Source: Sporosarcina globispora (GTDB taxonomy: Bacteria > Bacillota > Bacilli > Bacillales > Cytobacillaceae). Taken from it: a DNA stretch of 64,000 nucleotides. The stretch is from the NCBI RefSeq assembly GCF_001274725.1, contig NZ_LGUF01000007.1:3322327-3386326 (forward strand), read 5' to 3'. Position 1 is the first letter of the stretch, and each line of letters opens with the position of its first letter. Positions 1-9,153 of the stretch are shown in pieces. A program made the position numbers and the translations under genes. A model generated the notes under the pieces. It saw nothing but the letters and a program-made list of their open reading frames with translations, searched no databases and was not told the DNA's origin.

Positions 1-25
1 GAGCTGTCTGTACAGCTCTTTTTCT
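1..25 (+). terminator. intrinsic terminator at window edge
   Basis: Six-base arms GAGCTG and CAGCTC (1-6 and 13-18) flank a 6-base loop and run into a T-rich tract. It probably ends a gene that lies left of the window, and may also serve the leftward yqhV-family gene. Confidence 0.6.
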
Positions 26-32
26 TAATGGA

Positions 33-311
33 TTAGTTCCCTTTTACCCCATAAAGAATGCAGCCAACTCCGCAAAGCACCCATAATATCTTGCTTAAGG
101 ACACTTTGTCCGCCATACCAGTCAGGCCGATGACTGTCGTCAGCAGAAGCACGGGCGGTCCAACAAGGGCTAGTGAACTATTTATAACCAGTGCTTTTTC
201 GATATCATTCATTTTTAATATTAAAAGTGCAACAAAGATTTCAATACTTCCAGAAATAATCCGAAGAATTGCCATGCCGAGAATCGCTTTATCAAGAAAA
301 ATAAACATCAT
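33..311 (-). CDS. YqhV-family small membrane protein (DUF2619)
   Basis: A 92-residue hydrophobic protein with about three membrane segments (near residues 8-30, 42-64 and 70-88). The motif around LRIISGSIE, the ALVINSSLALVGP stretch and the IGLTGMADKVS segment match the Bacillus YqhV family as I remember it. In B. subtilis yqhV lies near the spoIIIA operon; here the neighbours differ. The molecular role is not known. The start is the first of two adjacent Met codons, so it could be one residue shorter. The family call is from memory; the membrane topology is visible in the sequence. Confidence 0.75.
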   Translation of the reverse strand: MMFIFLDKAILGMAILRIISGSIEIFVALLILKMNDIEKALVINSSLALVGPPVLLLTTVIGLTGMADKVSLSKILWVLCGVGCILYGVKGN

Positions 312-652
312 GTACCTCCCAGACCTTCTTGTCAGACATTATATGAGAGCTTTTGCAAATGAAGGACAAGTTTTCAGAAGAAAATATTTCATAAATATCA
401 CAAATATTACAAACAGGGGAATGCCTGCAGGCCATCAAAAGCACATTTGAGACGAATTGAAGGAAGTACCAATGTTGAAGGCTTGAGTATTTAATAGCTT
501 ATCAGACTCTAAATATATCCCTCTGCAGGCTTTTTAGAAGGAAAAATAATGCAGAATGAACTATCCGCTATTGTTATAAAAATATTTTTTTAACGAGGCT
601 GTAATCCTTGATCATGAGGGCTTTAGTAAAATAAAAGAAAGGGGGAAATGCC
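312..652. other. 341-bp intergenic stretch, nothing recognised
   Basis: This AT-rich region lies between divergently transcribed genes. I see no convincing hairpin, riboswitch or small ORF with a ribosome-binding site. It must hold the promoters for the leftward yqhV-family gene and the rightward methyltransferase, but no hexamer pair stands out. Confidence 0.5.
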
Positions 653-1351
653 ATGGAGAAAGCTATTTTACATCACAATGATATATTGGAAATGCTGGAT
701 GGATTATTAAGGGAACCAAAATTATTCTGGGAAGGTTTTTATGAAGACCGGGATAAAGAGATTCCATTTTTTAAAGCTGAAGGACCTGATGAAAACCTGG
801 CTGTGTATGTTCAAAATGGCTTACAGCCGGGGAGGACCCTTGAAATTGGCTGCGGTCCAGGCAGAAATGCTATATTCCTGGCGAAGAATGGTGCAAAAGT
901 GGATGCCATTGATCTTTCCGAAAAAGCAATAATATGGGCCGCCGAAAGGGCAAATAAATCTCAGGCGGACATAAATTTTGGGTGTATATCTCTTTTTGAT
1001 TTTAATTTCGAACCTCACACCTATGATTTTATTTATGACAGCGGCATGTTTCATCATCTTCCACCACATAGAAGGCTGACCTATTTAGAAATAATCAAAG
1101 CTGCACTGAAGCCCGGCGGAAAGTTCGGACTGGTCTGCTTTAATACGGATGGCGCGCTTCCTACTCCAGACTGGGAGGTATATCGCTTGAGAAGCTTAAA
1201 GGGTGGAATCGGCTATACCGAAGATAGATTGAAAGCTATCTTTAAAGATGACTTTAATTTCCTGGAGTTTAGAAAAATGAAAAAGATCCTGCAGCCTAGC
1301 GATCTTTTTGGTGAGGACTTTTTATGGACTTGTTTGATGGAGATAAAATAG
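653..1351 (+). CDS. class I SAM-dependent methyltransferase
   Basis: A 232-residue Rossmann-type methyltransferase. Motif I is LEIGCGPGRNAIFLA (about residues 63-77), followed by the acidic strand VDAIDLSEKA and the post-motif region FDFIYDSGMFHHLPP, all typical of the UbiE/TehB-like superfamily. The substrate cannot be read from the sequence. The ATG at 653 follows a strong GAAAGGGGGAA ribosome-binding site. The gene sits 22 bp before the GrpB-family gene in the same direction, so the two are probably co-transcribed and end at the shared terminator near 1917-1946. Confidence 0.85.
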   Translation: MEKAILHHNDILEMLDGLLREPKLFWEGFYEDRDKEIPFFKAEGPDENLAVYVQNGLQPGRTLEIGCGPGRNAIFLAKNGAKVDAIDLSEKAIIWAAERANKSQADINFGCISLFDFNFEPHTYDFIYDSGMFHHLPPHRRLTYLEIIKAALKPGGKFGLVCFNTDGALPTPDWEVYRLRSLKGGIGYTEDRLKAIFKDDFNFLEFRKMKKILQPSDLFGEDFLWTCLMEIK

Positions 1352-1373
1352 ATTTTTATAGGGGGGGTAAATC

Positions 1374-1901
1374 ATGATGAGGAAAGTGGAGGTAACCGCA
1401 TATAATCCTGACTGGCGATTCAAATTTCAAAGTGAGGCAGAGCTTATCAAAGGAGTTTTTAAAGAAGAAATTCTCTACATATACCATATAGGAAGTACTT
1501 CCATTCCAGGTCTGGCTGCAAAGCCGGTCATTGATATGATGCCTGTCGTAAAAAATATAGAGCAGGCTGATCGCCTCAGCGGGGAAATGATTTCACTTGG
1601 GTATGAGCCCCGTGGAGAAAATGGACTGTCTGGCCGGCGATATTTTCAGAAAGGGGGCAATCAGCGGACACATCATGTCCATGTTTATGAAAAAGGACAT
1701 CCAGATATCCTGCGCCATCTTGCCTTCCGCGACTATTTAAGGTCAAACCAAGAAGAGGCAGATCAATATGGAAGATTAAAAATGGAGTTATCGAAACAGT
1801 TCCCCATAGACATTGATGCATACATAAAAGGAAAGGAAGCACTGGTGAAGGAAATTGAGATGAAGGCCATAAAATGGTATAAAAAAGAGGCATTAAATTA
1901 A
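1374..1901 (+). CDS. GrpB family protein (UPF0157), nucleotidyltransferase-like
   Basis: A 175-residue protein with the GrpB signature: YNPDW near residue 10, then YHIGSTSIPGLAAKPVIDMM at about residues 38-57. The GSTS...D pattern resembles the nucleotidyltransferase fold of the UPF0157 family. A conserved HHVHVYEKGHP follows near residue 101. Members occur alone or fused to dephospho-CoA kinase; this one is free-standing. The start is one of two adjacent ATGs after AGGGGGGG. The function is not established; co-transcription with the upstream methyltransferase gives no clear clue. Confidence 0.85.
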   Translation: MMRKVEVTAYNPDWRFKFQSEAELIKGVFKEEILYIYHIGSTSIPGLAAKPVIDMMPVVKNIEQADRLSGEMISLGYEPRGENGLSGRRYFQKGGNQRTHHVHVYEKGHPDILRHLAFRDYLRSNQEEADQYGRLKMELSKQFPIDIDAYIKGKEALVKEIEMKAIKWYKKEALN

Positions 1902-1916
1902 GCTGCTATAATGAAA

Positions 1917-1946
1917 AACAGTGTCCGGCAGGGGACACTGTTTTTT
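1917..1946. terminator. bidirectional intrinsic terminator
   Basis: Arms AACAGTGTCC and GGACACTGTT surround a short loop and are followed by a T run on the plus strand. A-rich sequence on the other side would serve as the T run for leftward transcription. It separates the GrpB-family gene from the convergent nagP. Confidence 0.85.
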
Positions 1947-1951
1947 AGTCA

Positions 1952-3328
1952 TTACTTCTTAATTTTCTTCATTTCATCTGCAACAAACTCTACATCTGTT
2001 CCAACAATAACCTGCAGGTTGGTTTTGCTTAATTTCATGATACCTTTAGCACCATGTGCTTTTAGTGCGCTTTCTTTTACCTTTTCCATATCCTGAATAT
2101 TTAAGCGAAGGCGTGTCGCACAGTTATCAATGGAAGTGATGTTGTCAGCACCGCCAATATCTTTGATAAATTGGCTGGCCATTACTTCGTACTTGTTATT
2201 GCCCTCTGAAGCAGGTGCATCTTCTTCTTCAACAACGTCTGTTTCATCTTCACGGCCAGGAGTTTTCAGGTCAAACGCCTTGATTAGTGAATAGAAGATA
2301 ACGAAGTAAAGAATAGCATAGATGACTCCAATGCCCAAAAGCAGCAGCGGCTTTTCAGCAATATTATAGTTCAGTGCAAAGTCTAGTGCCCCTGCAGAGA
2401 ATGTGAAACCATCGCGGATTCCCAAAAGTGATGTAACCCACATGGAAACCCCGGTTAAGATTGCGTGCACTCCATATAGCAGCGGTGCAATAAACATAAA
2501 TGAGAACTCGATTGGCTCTGTAATACCAGTCAGGAATGAAGTTAGCGCGAGACCGATGAACATTCCTGATACTGCTTTTCTTTTTTCAGGCTTAGCTGTT
2601 GCAATGATTGCAAATGCTGCAGCTGGCAGGCCGAACATCATAACAGGGAAGAATCCAGTCATGTAAGCACCTGCTGACGGGTCTCCAGCGAAGAAACGGG
2701 CAATATCTCCATTAACGCCTTCAAATTCGCCGAACTGGAACCAGAATAAACTATTCAATACATGATGAAGCCCTAAAGGAATAAGAAGGCGGTTCAAGAA
2801 CCCGAATATGCCTGATCCCAAAGCGCCGAGTCCAATAATCCAGTTGCCCAATGCATCGATCGCATCCTGGATTGGAGGCCAGGCGAAACCTGCGATGGCA
2901 GCCAGGATAATCATCGTTACCGAAGTAATGATTGGAACGAACCGTCTTCCGCTGAAGAATCCAAGCCAATCCGGAAGCTTAATATCATGGAAGCGGTTAT
3001 ATAATAATCCAGCAATAATACCGGCAATGATACCGCCTAAAACTCCCATATTAATATTTTCATCAATAGCGATTGCCCCTTCGGTTAATACAAGAAAACC
3101 GATGGCGCCTGAAAGGGCAGCAGCACCATTATTGTCTTTCGCGAATCCCATGGCAACCCCAATGGCAAAAATAAGTGCAAGGTTGGCGAAAATGGCATTG
3201 CCGGCGCTTGCGATAAACGGAATACCGAGTAAATCATCTTGTCCAAAACGGAGCAAGAGACCTGCGGCAGGCAAGACTGCAATCGGAAGCATCAATGCCT
3301 TACCGATTCTTTGTAAGAATCCTAACAT
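1952..3328 (-). CDS. nagP: PTS N-acetylglucosamine-specific EIICB component
   Basis: A 458-residue PTS permease of the glucose/N-acetylglucosamine family. It imports and phosphorylates GlcNAc, giving GlcNAc-6-P. Residues 1-370 form the membrane EIIC domain, starting MLGFLQRIGKALMLPIAVLP and carrying the GITEPIEFSF motif at about 268-277. Residues 385-458 form the EIIB domain, whose phosphocysteine lies in IDNCATRLRL. There is no EIIA domain, so EIIA must come in trans, as for B. subtilis NagP. AAGGAGA precedes the ATG. It is divergent from nagB, and two NagR-type operators lie between them. Confidence 0.92.
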   Translation of the reverse strand: MLGFLQRIGKALMLPIAVLPAAGLLLRFGQDDLLGIPFIASAGNAIFANLALIFAIGVAMGFAKDNNGAAALSGAIGFLVLTEGAIAIDENINMGVLGGIIAGIIAGLLYNRFHDIKLPDWLGFFSGRRFVPIITSVTMIILAAIAGFAWPPIQDAIDALGNWIIGLGALGSGIFGFLNRLLIPLGLHHVLNSLFWFQFGEFEGVNGDIARFFAGDPSAGAYMTGFFPVMMFGLPAAAFAIIATAKPEKRKAVSGMFIGLALTSFLTGITEPIEFSFMFIAPLLYGVHAILTGVSMWVTSLLGIRDGFTFSAGALDFALNYNIAEKPLLLLGIGVIYAILYFVIFYSLIKAFDLKTPGREDETDVVEEEDAPASEGNNKYEVMASQFIKDIGGADNITSIDNCATRLRLNIQDMEKVKESALKAHGAKGIMKLSKTNLQVIVGTDVEFVADEMKKIKK

Positions 3329-3360
3329 ATTGATCTCTCCTTAATAAAAGTATGATGAAT

Positions 3361-3376
3361 AAGAAAGCGTTTTACT
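3361..3376. promoter_or_regulatory. possible cre (CcpA) site upstream of nagP
   Basis: The core GAAAGCGTTTT matches the centre of the Bacillus cre consensus, but the outer bases are off on both sides. It lies about 35 bp upstream of the nagP start. Catabolite control of nagP is known in Bacillus, so the position is sensible; the match is imperfect. Confidence 0.4.
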
Positions 3377-3405
3377 AAACTGTCGTAATCATACCAAAAT
3401 ATAAA

Positions 3406-3423
3406 TATAGTTGTCTATACCAT
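3406..3423 (-). promoter_or_regulatory. NagR (YvoA) dre-type operator for nagP
   Basis: TATAGTTGTCTATACCAT is the inverted complement of the operator at 3489-3507 and closely matches the GntR-family NagR site that I recall from B. subtilis nagP (ATTGGTATAGACAACTA). It lies about 80 bp upstream of nagP, consistent with promoter overlap. NagR itself is not encoded in the window. Confidence 0.8.
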
Positions 3424-3488
3424 TTTAAAAGAAAAAATTCTAAAAAACAGGATTTTCTTTATAAAGGTAGGAATTTTAAAACAATTCA

Positions 3489-3507
3489 ATTGGTATAGAC
3501 AACTATA
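3489..3507 (+). promoter_or_regulatory. NagR (YvoA) dre-type operator for nagB
   Basis: ATTGGTATAGACAACTATA is a full-length match to the known dre site. It overlaps a plausible -10 element TATACT at 3504-3509, so bound repressor would block nagB transcription. The two operators are in opposite orientation, one for each divergent arm. Confidence 0.82.
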
Positions 3508-3616
3508 CTTTAAGGTGGTACGATATTATATAAATGAGTTAATTTTATTCCTATATTTTGCCATTAAAAGTGCAAATATATTCTTATTCAGCTTTTTAAG
3601 CAAGGAGGAACTCAGG

Positions 3617-4354
3617 ATGGAGATTATAAAAGTAACCAACTATGAAGAAATGAGTAAAACCGCAGCAGATTATATCATCACGATGGTCCGCCAGTTTCCT
3701 GACGCTACACTTGGATTGGCAACCGGGGGCACACCTGTGGGAACCTATAAAAGATTGATTGAAGATCACCAGGATAACAAAACATCCTATAAAAAAGTGA
3801 CAACTTTTAATCTGGATGAATATATCGGTCTTTCCGGTGAAAATCCGCAAAGCTACCGTTATTTTATGGATTCTGTATTGTTTAATCATCTGGATATCCA
3901 GAAGGTAAACACTTTTATTCCAAACGGTACTGCTCTGGATTTAGAAAAAGAATGTCTAAATTATGAAAATAAGCTAAAAAACCATGGAGGCATTGGACTG
4001 CAAATTTTGGGCATTGGCAATAATGGGCATATTGGCTTCAATGAGCCTGGTACAGCTTTTTCATCTAACACTCATATTGTTGATTTGGCGGATTCTACCA
4101 TTAAAGCCAACGCAAGATATTTTAATAATATTGAAGAGGTGCCGAACCAAGCGATTACAATGGGAATTTCTACGATCATGCAATGCAGGGAGATCCTGCT
4201 TCTTGCTTCAGGTGAAGCAAAAGCAGATGCCATTCAGCAGCTTCTTGGAAAAGAAGTTAATGAACATTTCCCGGCATCAATCTTAAGAAGTCATCCAAAC
4301 GTGAAAGTGATTGCCGACGAAGCGGCTCTAAGCGCATCAAAAGTCTGGGCATAA
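3617..4354 (+). CDS. nagB: glucosamine-6-phosphate deaminase
   Basis: A 245-residue enzyme converting glucosamine-6-phosphate to fructose-6-phosphate and ammonia. LGLATGGTPVGTYKRL (about residues 31-46) is the phosphate-binding loop, FNLDEYIGL (66-74) carries the catalytic Asp, and GIGNNGHIGFNEPG (133-146) carries the catalytic His. Its length equals that of other Firmicute NagB proteins. The ATG at 3617 follows AAGGAGGAAC; an upstream in-frame GTG at 3515 lies inside the operator region and is not credible. It works with NagP. No nagA is present, so the GlcNAc-6-P deacetylase must be encoded elsewhere. Confidence 0.93.
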   Translation: MEIIKVTNYEEMSKTAADYIITMVRQFPDATLGLATGGTPVGTYKRLIEDHQDNKTSYKKVTTFNLDEYIGLSGENPQSYRYFMDSVLFNHLDIQKVNTFIPNGTALDLEKECLNYENKLKNHGGIGLQILGIGNNGHIGFNEPGTAFSSNTHIVDLADSTIKANARYFNNIEEVPNQAITMGISTIMQCREILLLASGEAKADAIQQLLGKEVNEHFPASILRSHPNVKVIADEAALSASKVWA

Positions 4355-4366
4355 GGGGTAGTAGCA

Positions 4367-5104
4367 ATGCTGGAGAAATATCTGAATGACATAAAAGAAT
4401 TATTGACCCTCGTGGAAAAAGAAGAAAGTCAAAAAATAAAAAATGCTGCCCGTGCATTGGCAGAATGTATCAAAAACAATGGGATTATTCATGTATTTGG
4501 CTGCGGACACTCTCATATGCTGGGGGAAGAACTGTTTTACCGGGCAGGAGGGCTGGCCCCGATTAAGCCTATTTTTGTAGAGGATTTCATGCTTCACAAG
4601 GGAGCAGTCCGTTCTTCATTAATGGAAAAACAAAATGGTCTTGCGGGAAGCTTTATGGACAATGCTGATATCCGTCCCAATGATGTTGTGATTGTAGCAT
4701 CAACATCAGGCAGGAATCCAGTTCCGATTGATGTAGCTGAAATCTCAAAAGCAAGTGGAGCATTCGTAATTGGCATAACATCTCCACGTTATGCAAACAC
4801 TCAATCCTCCCGGCATATAAACGGAAAATACCTATATTCATCTGTGGACCTGGCGATAGATAATCATATAGAACCAGGGGACGCATTGATGGAGCATTCA
4901 GCATTAGGGATTCGGTTCGGCTCGGCATCATCTATTATTGGATTTGCTATTGTAAATTGCCTGATGGCGGAAGCGGTTGAAGTGATGATTGAAAATGGCT
5001 GCGAACCGCCTATTTTTAAAAGCGGTAATGTAGACGGAGCAGAACAGCATAACCGCGAGCTGGTTGAAAGGTATAAATCCCGAATTCCGCTGCTGGTAGG
5101 GTAA
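4367..5104 (+). CDS. SIS-domain sugar-phosphate protein (UPF0309-like)
   Basis: A 245-residue single SIS-domain protein. HVFGCGHSHMLGEELFYRAGG (start about residue 42) and the STSGRNPVPI segment (about 111-120) are the phosphosugar-binding features, and the closing sequence matches the UPF0309 family. It begins 12 bp after nagB stops, with GGGGTAG as a weak ribosome site, so it is translationally close to nagB. The pairing suggests a role with an amino-sugar phosphate, perhaps isomerisation or as a sensor, but no activity is known to me for this family. Confidence 0.82.
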   Translation: MLEKYLNDIKELLTLVEKEESQKIKNAARALAECIKNNGIIHVFGCGHSHMLGEELFYRAGGLAPIKPIFVEDFMLHKGAVRSSLMEKQNGLAGSFMDNADIRPNDVVIVASTSGRNPVPIDVAEISKASGAFVIGITSPRYANTQSSRHINGKYLYSSVDLAIDNHIEPGDALMEHSALGIRFGSASSIIGFAIVNCLMAEAVEVMIENGCEPPIFKSGNVDGAEQHNRELVERYKSRIPLLVG

Positions 5105-5181
5105 GAAAGTGGAATTAATAAACGCAATTGAACAACCAGAATGCATTCATTCAAGAAGAATAGCTGATGAAGAGGGGCAAT

Positions 5182-5292
5182 TTGCAAATAAATCAAGGAT
5201 CTAACAAACAAATTTGCACAATGCAAATAATCAGAGATAACTTGCAAATAAACATAGAAAATTCGCAAACAAGCTTGGTAAAACTGCAAATA
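5182..5292. repeat. degenerate short tandem repeats (TTGCAAATAA type)
   Basis: Five copies of a YTGCAAATAA-like word follow the SIS gene. The last four (5221, 5242, 5263, 5284) are exactly 21 bp apart. The spacer bases vary. No ORF with a ribosome site runs through them. They lie between a stop codon and a terminator, like the two larger arrays elsewhere in this window. Confidence 0.7.
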
Positions 5293-5309
5293 AATCACTA
5301 AAACCAAAA

Positions 5310-5343
5310 AACAGCTCAGGTATGCTGACCTGAGCTGTTTTTT
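5310..5343. terminator. bidirectional intrinsic terminator
   Basis: AACAGCTCAGG and CCTGAGCTGTT form an 11-bp stem with an 8-base loop, followed by a T run on the plus strand and preceded by A bases for leftward transcription. It separates the nag operon from the convergent Bce-type module. Confidence 0.88.
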
Positions 5344-5348
5344 CCGTT

Positions 5349-7289
5349 TTATAGTGCATCTTTTATCACTTTTTTTGAATAAATCACGGACAAGATTCCG
5401 AAAATCGAGTAAAGCACCGTGTAAAGGACCATAACCAGGATCATTGGTGTCCAAAGTTCGCTCCCGAAGAAAAACCAGCCTGATTTTACGGCAAAGTAAC
5501 TGTGCAGAAGGCCGATGATAAGCGGAATTCCAAAGTTGAAAGCCATTTTGGATTGAATTCCGCGCAGCAGGTCTCCCTGTGTAAAGCCAAGCTTTCTCAA
5601 AATCGTGTAATTTGGTTTTTCATCTTCACTCTGATCCATTTGCTTGAAATAAAGGATGCATCCTGAAGTAACCAGGAATGTTAAGCCAAGAAAACCGACA
5701 ATAAACATAATCAGTCCCATGTTCATTTTTTGTCTTGTGCTCATTTCGAGCTGGGAATCAGCCCTGCCGCTGAATTCATGCTGGTTAAAAAGGGTGTTGG
5801 CTTTTTCAATATCGCTGTCATCTTTCATATCAACCCCGATGAAAAGCGAATTCTCAAGCTGGATATCAGGATTAAGATCAGCTTTCAGTTCTTCATACAC
5901 CTTCTCATCCACAATAGCAACCGGCAGCCCGCCTGTTGTTAAAAAATACGGAATGACAAAGTCTTTATTTAACCCTAAATATTTTTGTTTAACGGTGCTT
6001 GTTTTTCCCTTGAACTCTAGCTCACCTGAGTCCTTCAGCGTCATGAACTTCTGCAGTGCATCATTATATCCAGTCAGCACAGTTTCTTTTGGGGAAAGTT
6101 CCATGCCAGCTATGGATTTTTCACTTATAACAGGCAAAAGCATGGTTGGCGAATCGAAATTCATTTCTTCCAGATTGACATCCAGGATGTCCTCCATATC
6201 AGTATCCACCTGTAATACCTCAATACTTTGTTCCTTATACTCTAATCCCTCTTTATCAAGACTGCCTGTAAACTCCCCTGCATCTTCCTGGCTGGTGAAT
6301 GCAAAGTGGGATGGAAGGCTATCCTGTGCTAACTTTTCCGCTGAGTAGTAAGAAATATAGCTTAAAGACAGAAGTCCGATTGCAAGGGCTGACACTGTTG
6401 TAATGATCGTTAAAAGCAGTGCATTCGACTTCATGCGGAACATGATGGAAGATAAAGAAAGCACTTCGTTTACATTCAGGTATCCGTCTTTCTTCTTACG
6501 TATTAGGTTGGCAATAAAGCTGACCGAACCTTTGTAGAAAAGATAAGTTCCGATGATAACGGATGCTAGGATGAACACCATTGCAATGAACAGCTCGTTC
6601 ATGGATGTGAAATCCCCGCCAAATAAAAGGGAAGAGACATAATAGCCGGCTACGATTAAGCCTAGACCAAGCACGCCAAATATCATTTCCCAAATGGACA
6701 GCTTTTTGACTTTTCCTTCTGCAATGGAAACCACTCTGAATAAAGAAAGAATGGTTTGCCTTTTGATAAAAACAAAGTTCATCAGCATGATAAAAACATA
6801 AATAACGGTAAAGACGATGACTGTCTGCAAAAGTGCTTCACTTGAAAAATGCAATGAAGCAATTCCTTCAACACCTGTCAATTTAAAAAGGATCATCAGT
6901 ATTAATTTTGAAATTGAAAACCCGATAAAGATGCCAATGATTAAGGAACCAAAATACAGAGCTAGACTTTCAAGGCTGAGCAACCTGAAAATTTCATTCT
7001 TTGTCATTCCGATCAGCTGAAACAGCCCGATTTCTTTGCTTCGCCTTTTAATAAAAATAGTATTGGCATACAAAAGGAAAATGGAAACGATCGCGACGAG
7101 CAGGATTGAGGCTGTTTTGATGGCAGCTGCACCCTTAATTGAGCCCTTCGCTTCGGACATTGATGGATCATATTGCAGCGTGACAAAGGCGAAATAGAGT
7201 GCAACACTGAAAATGAGCGCGAACACATAGAGATAATAATTTTTCAAATTCTTTTTCAGATTGCGGAAGATGATGGTATTAATGCTCAT
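5349..7289 (-). CDS. BceB-type ABC transporter permease
   Basis: A permease of about 646 residues with an FtsX-like core. It opens with [19 protein letters not shown], the usual BceB/YtsD start. About ten membrane helices are visible, with a large soluble loop of roughly 200 residues (about 315-520) between helices 7 and 8, the region that senses peptide antibiotics in this family. The ATG at 7289 is preferred over a GTG at 7298; it overlaps the end of the ATPase gene by 11 bp, indicating translational coupling. It likely exports or detaches a cell-wall-active peptide; the exact drug cannot be read. Confidence 0.88.
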   Translation of the reverse strand: MSINTIIFRNLKKNLKNYYLYVFALIFSVALYFAFVTLQYDPSMSEAKGSIKGAAAIKTASILLVAIVSIFLLYANTIFIKRRSKEIGLFQLIGMTKNEIFRLLSLESLALYFGSLIIGIFIGFSISKLILMILFKLTGVEGIASLHFSSEALLQTVIVFTVIYVFIMLMNFVFIKRQTILSLFRVVSIAEGKVKKLSIWEMIFGVLGLGLIVAGYYVSSLLFGGDFTSMNELFIAMVFILASVIIGTYLFYKGSVSFIANLIRKKKDGYLNVNEVLSLSSIMFRMKSNALLLTIITTVSALAIGLLSLSYISYYSAEKLAQDSLPSHFAFTSQEDAGEFTGSLDKEGLEYKEQSIEVLQVDTDMEDILDVNLEEMNFDSPTMLLPVISEKSIAGMELSPKETVLTGYNDALQKFMTLKDSGELEFKGKTSTVKQKYLGLNKDFVIPYFLTTGGLPVAIVDEKVYEELKADLNPDIQLENSLFIGVDMKDDSDIEKANTLFNQHEFSGRADSQLEMSTRQKMNMGLIMFIVGFLGLTFLVTSGCILYFKQMDQSEDEKPNYTILRKLGFTQGDLLRGIQSKMAFNFGIPLIIGLLHSYFAVKSGWFFFGSELWTPMILVMVLYTVLYSIFGILSVIYSKKVIKDAL

Positions 7290-8040
7290 GCTGCACACCG
7301 CCCAAAACGCCTTGTGTTTTCATTATATCCTTGAAAAAAGCCTGTCTTGATTGATCCCCTTTATTCAGCTGAGTATAGATCTGGCCATCCTTGATGAAAA
7401 TAACCCGGCTGCAGAAGCTTGCTGCTACAGGATCATGGGTAACCATAATGATCGTTGCTTTTCTTTTCTGATTTAAATCACTTAACTTATTTAATAAGTC
7501 TGAGGCTGATTTTGAATCCAGCGCACCTGTCGGCTCATCGGCAAAAATGATGCTTGGTTCATGAATGAACGCTCGGGCTGCGGAAGTCCGCTGCTTTTGC
7601 CCGCCGGAAATTTCGTTAGGATATTTATCCTTCAACTCGAATATGCCGAGTTCACCCGCAACCGCTGCAAACTTTGCATCTGCCTCTTTTTTGGGGGTTT
7701 TGCTGATGGAAAGGGGGAGAAGGATATTTTCCTTTACTGTTAATGTATCCAGGAGGTTATATTCCTGAAAAATAAACCCAAGATGCTTCTTGCGGAACTG
7801 GGCGAGCTGCTTTTCCTTCAGTCTTGTCATTTCCTTTCCTTCAATCTTGATTTCTCCGCCGCTTACACTGTCAATAGACGAAAGGACATTGAGAAGAGTG
7901 GTCTTACCGGAACCTGAAGCACCCATAATGCTTACAAATTCACCAGTTTCAATTTTCATATCAATTCCTTTTAATACTTCCTGTCTATTAAATTTATTGC
8001 CGTAGCTTTTATGAATTTTTTTGGCTTCAAGTACAGTCAT
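7279..8040 (-). CDS. BceA-type ABC transporter ATP-binding protein
   Basis: A 253-residue ATPase of the MacB/LolD/BceA group. Walker A is GASGSGKTT (about residues 39-47), the Q-loop IFQEYNLL follows at about 90, the signature is ISGGQKQR (about 144-151), Walker B is [12 protein letters not shown] (about 163-174), and the switch His lies in MVTHD. It pairs with the adjacent large permease as in bacitracin-type resistance modules. A GAAAGGATGG ribosome site lies upstream, and a palindrome at 8124-8147 marks its promoter region. Confidence 0.9.
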   Translation of the reverse strand: MTVLEAKKIHKSYGNKFNRQEVLKGIDMKIETGEFVSIMGASGSGKTTLLNVLSSIDSVSGGEIKIEGKEMTRLKEKQLAQFRKKHLGFIFQEYNLLDTLTVKENILLPLSISKTPKKEADAKFAAVAGELGIFELKDKYPNEISGGQKQRTSAARAFIHEPSIIFADEPTGALDSKSASDLLNKLSDLNQKRKATIIMVTHDPVAASFCSRVIFIKDGQIYTQLNKGDQSRQAFFKDIMKTQGVLGGVQHEH

Positions 8041-8123
8041 GTGTAACCATCCTTTCTTTGATAGCTTAATTATAGAAGGTCACGTTTATGTAATTCCTTC
8101 GATTGAACGAACAAACAGCAAAA

Positions 8124-8147
8124 GCATGTGACATTTTTGTCACATGC
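8124..8147. promoter_or_regulatory. 24-bp palindrome, probable BceR-type operator
   Basis: Perfect 10-bp arms (GCATGTGACA and its complement) are separated by four bases. It lies about 85 bp upstream of the ATPase start, where the response regulator of Bce-type modules binds, and the TGACA half-sites resemble what I recall for BceR boxes. It also overlaps the kinase stop codon (8140-8142), so the kinase tail is built from operator sequence. Confidence 0.65.
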
Positions 8148-9153
8148 CTGTTATGCTGACGAAATCATTTCTGGCAGGGAAGACAAGAATCATGGTTGTG
8201 CCTTTGCCTAAACAAGACTCCGCATGGATTTGTATTTTTAGCTGTTCTGCGGCTTTTTTAGCTAAATATAACCCCATGCCTGTTGCTGCATTTTCATGGT
8301 GATTTGAAGTGGACGTGAATCCCTTCTCAAATATTCGCGGCAAATCCCTCTGATCAATGCCTCTGCCAAAATCCTGAATCCTCAAGGATATTTTACCGTC
8401 ATATTGAGAACACGAAATCATAATGTCTGATTCCACACTATACTTCACAGCGTTGGTTAAAAGCTGGCGAATGATAAAACTGAACCATTTTGCATCGCTC
8501 AGAGCTTCTGTTTCTTTCATTTCCATTTCAAAGCCAATGCCTTTTTGCATGCACCATGACTGCAGAGATTTGATTTCACTGAATAGGATGTCTTCTAAAT
8601 TAATCATTTCAATAAACAAGTCATTTTCCATAGAAGGAATCCGCTTTTGATGCAGCTGCTGATCAAGCAGAAGGTGGATGCGCAGCCATTCATACGTCAG
8701 TGCGGATTTAAGATTCTGATCATCAATCCGGTCAATCATGAGATGCATAGCAGTCAAGGGTGTTTTTACTTCATGAATCCAAGACAGTAGTTCATCTTTT
8801 TCCTGCTCGAGCAGTGTCCAATTATAGGTGTACTCCTGTTTAAACCGTTCGGTTTGGCTAACCATGCCCGATTCAATTATTTTCTCAAAAGGGCTGTCAG
8901 ACTCCGGTATGCTCGAAAGATCTAAATTTTCTTCCCGCTGAGTTAGTTCTCTGTAAAATCGGGTTTCTTTTTGATAACGGATCATAATGAATCCAGTAAA
9001 AATGATGGCAGATAAAAAGGTGTAATAAAGGAAGGGCTTAAGGGATATTGCCGCGTCCATGTATACAACGAAGGCAGCAAGCACCTGAAGAAAAACGAAC
9101 AGCAGTATCCAGCTTAACCGTTCCCTGATATATTTCCTAAACACGCGAGGCAT
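8140..9153 (-). CDS. BceS-type intramembrane-sensing histidine kinase
   Basis: A 337-residue kinase. Two membrane helices (about residues 12-32 and 37-57) are joined by a very short loop, so it has no external sensor domain. This is the hallmark of intramembrane-sensing kinases that read the state of their ABC transporter. The phosphorylated His is in SWIHEVKTPLTAM. The N box is near RQLLTNAVKYS, and the G boxes are DFGRGI and GMGLYLAKKAA. The ATG at 9153 overlaps the regulator gene by 17 bp; an earlier in-frame ATG would cut deep into the regulator and lacks family support. Confidence 0.9.
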   Translation of the reverse strand: MPRVFRKYIRERLSWILLFVFLQVLAAFVVYMDAAISLKPFLYYTFLSAIIFTGFIMIRYQKETRFYRELTQREENLDLSSIPESDSPFEKIIESGMVSQTERFKQEYTYNWTLLEQEKDELLSWIHEVKTPLTAMHLMIDRIDDQNLKSALTYEWLRIHLLLDQQLHQKRIPSMENDLFIEMINLEDILFSEIKSLQSWCMQKGIGFEMEMKETEALSDAKWFSFIIRQLLTNAVKYSVESDIMISCSQYDGKISLRIQDFGRGIDQRDLPRIFEKGFTSTSNHHENAATGMGLYLAKKAAEQLKIQIHAESCLGKGTTMILVFPARNDFVSITGM

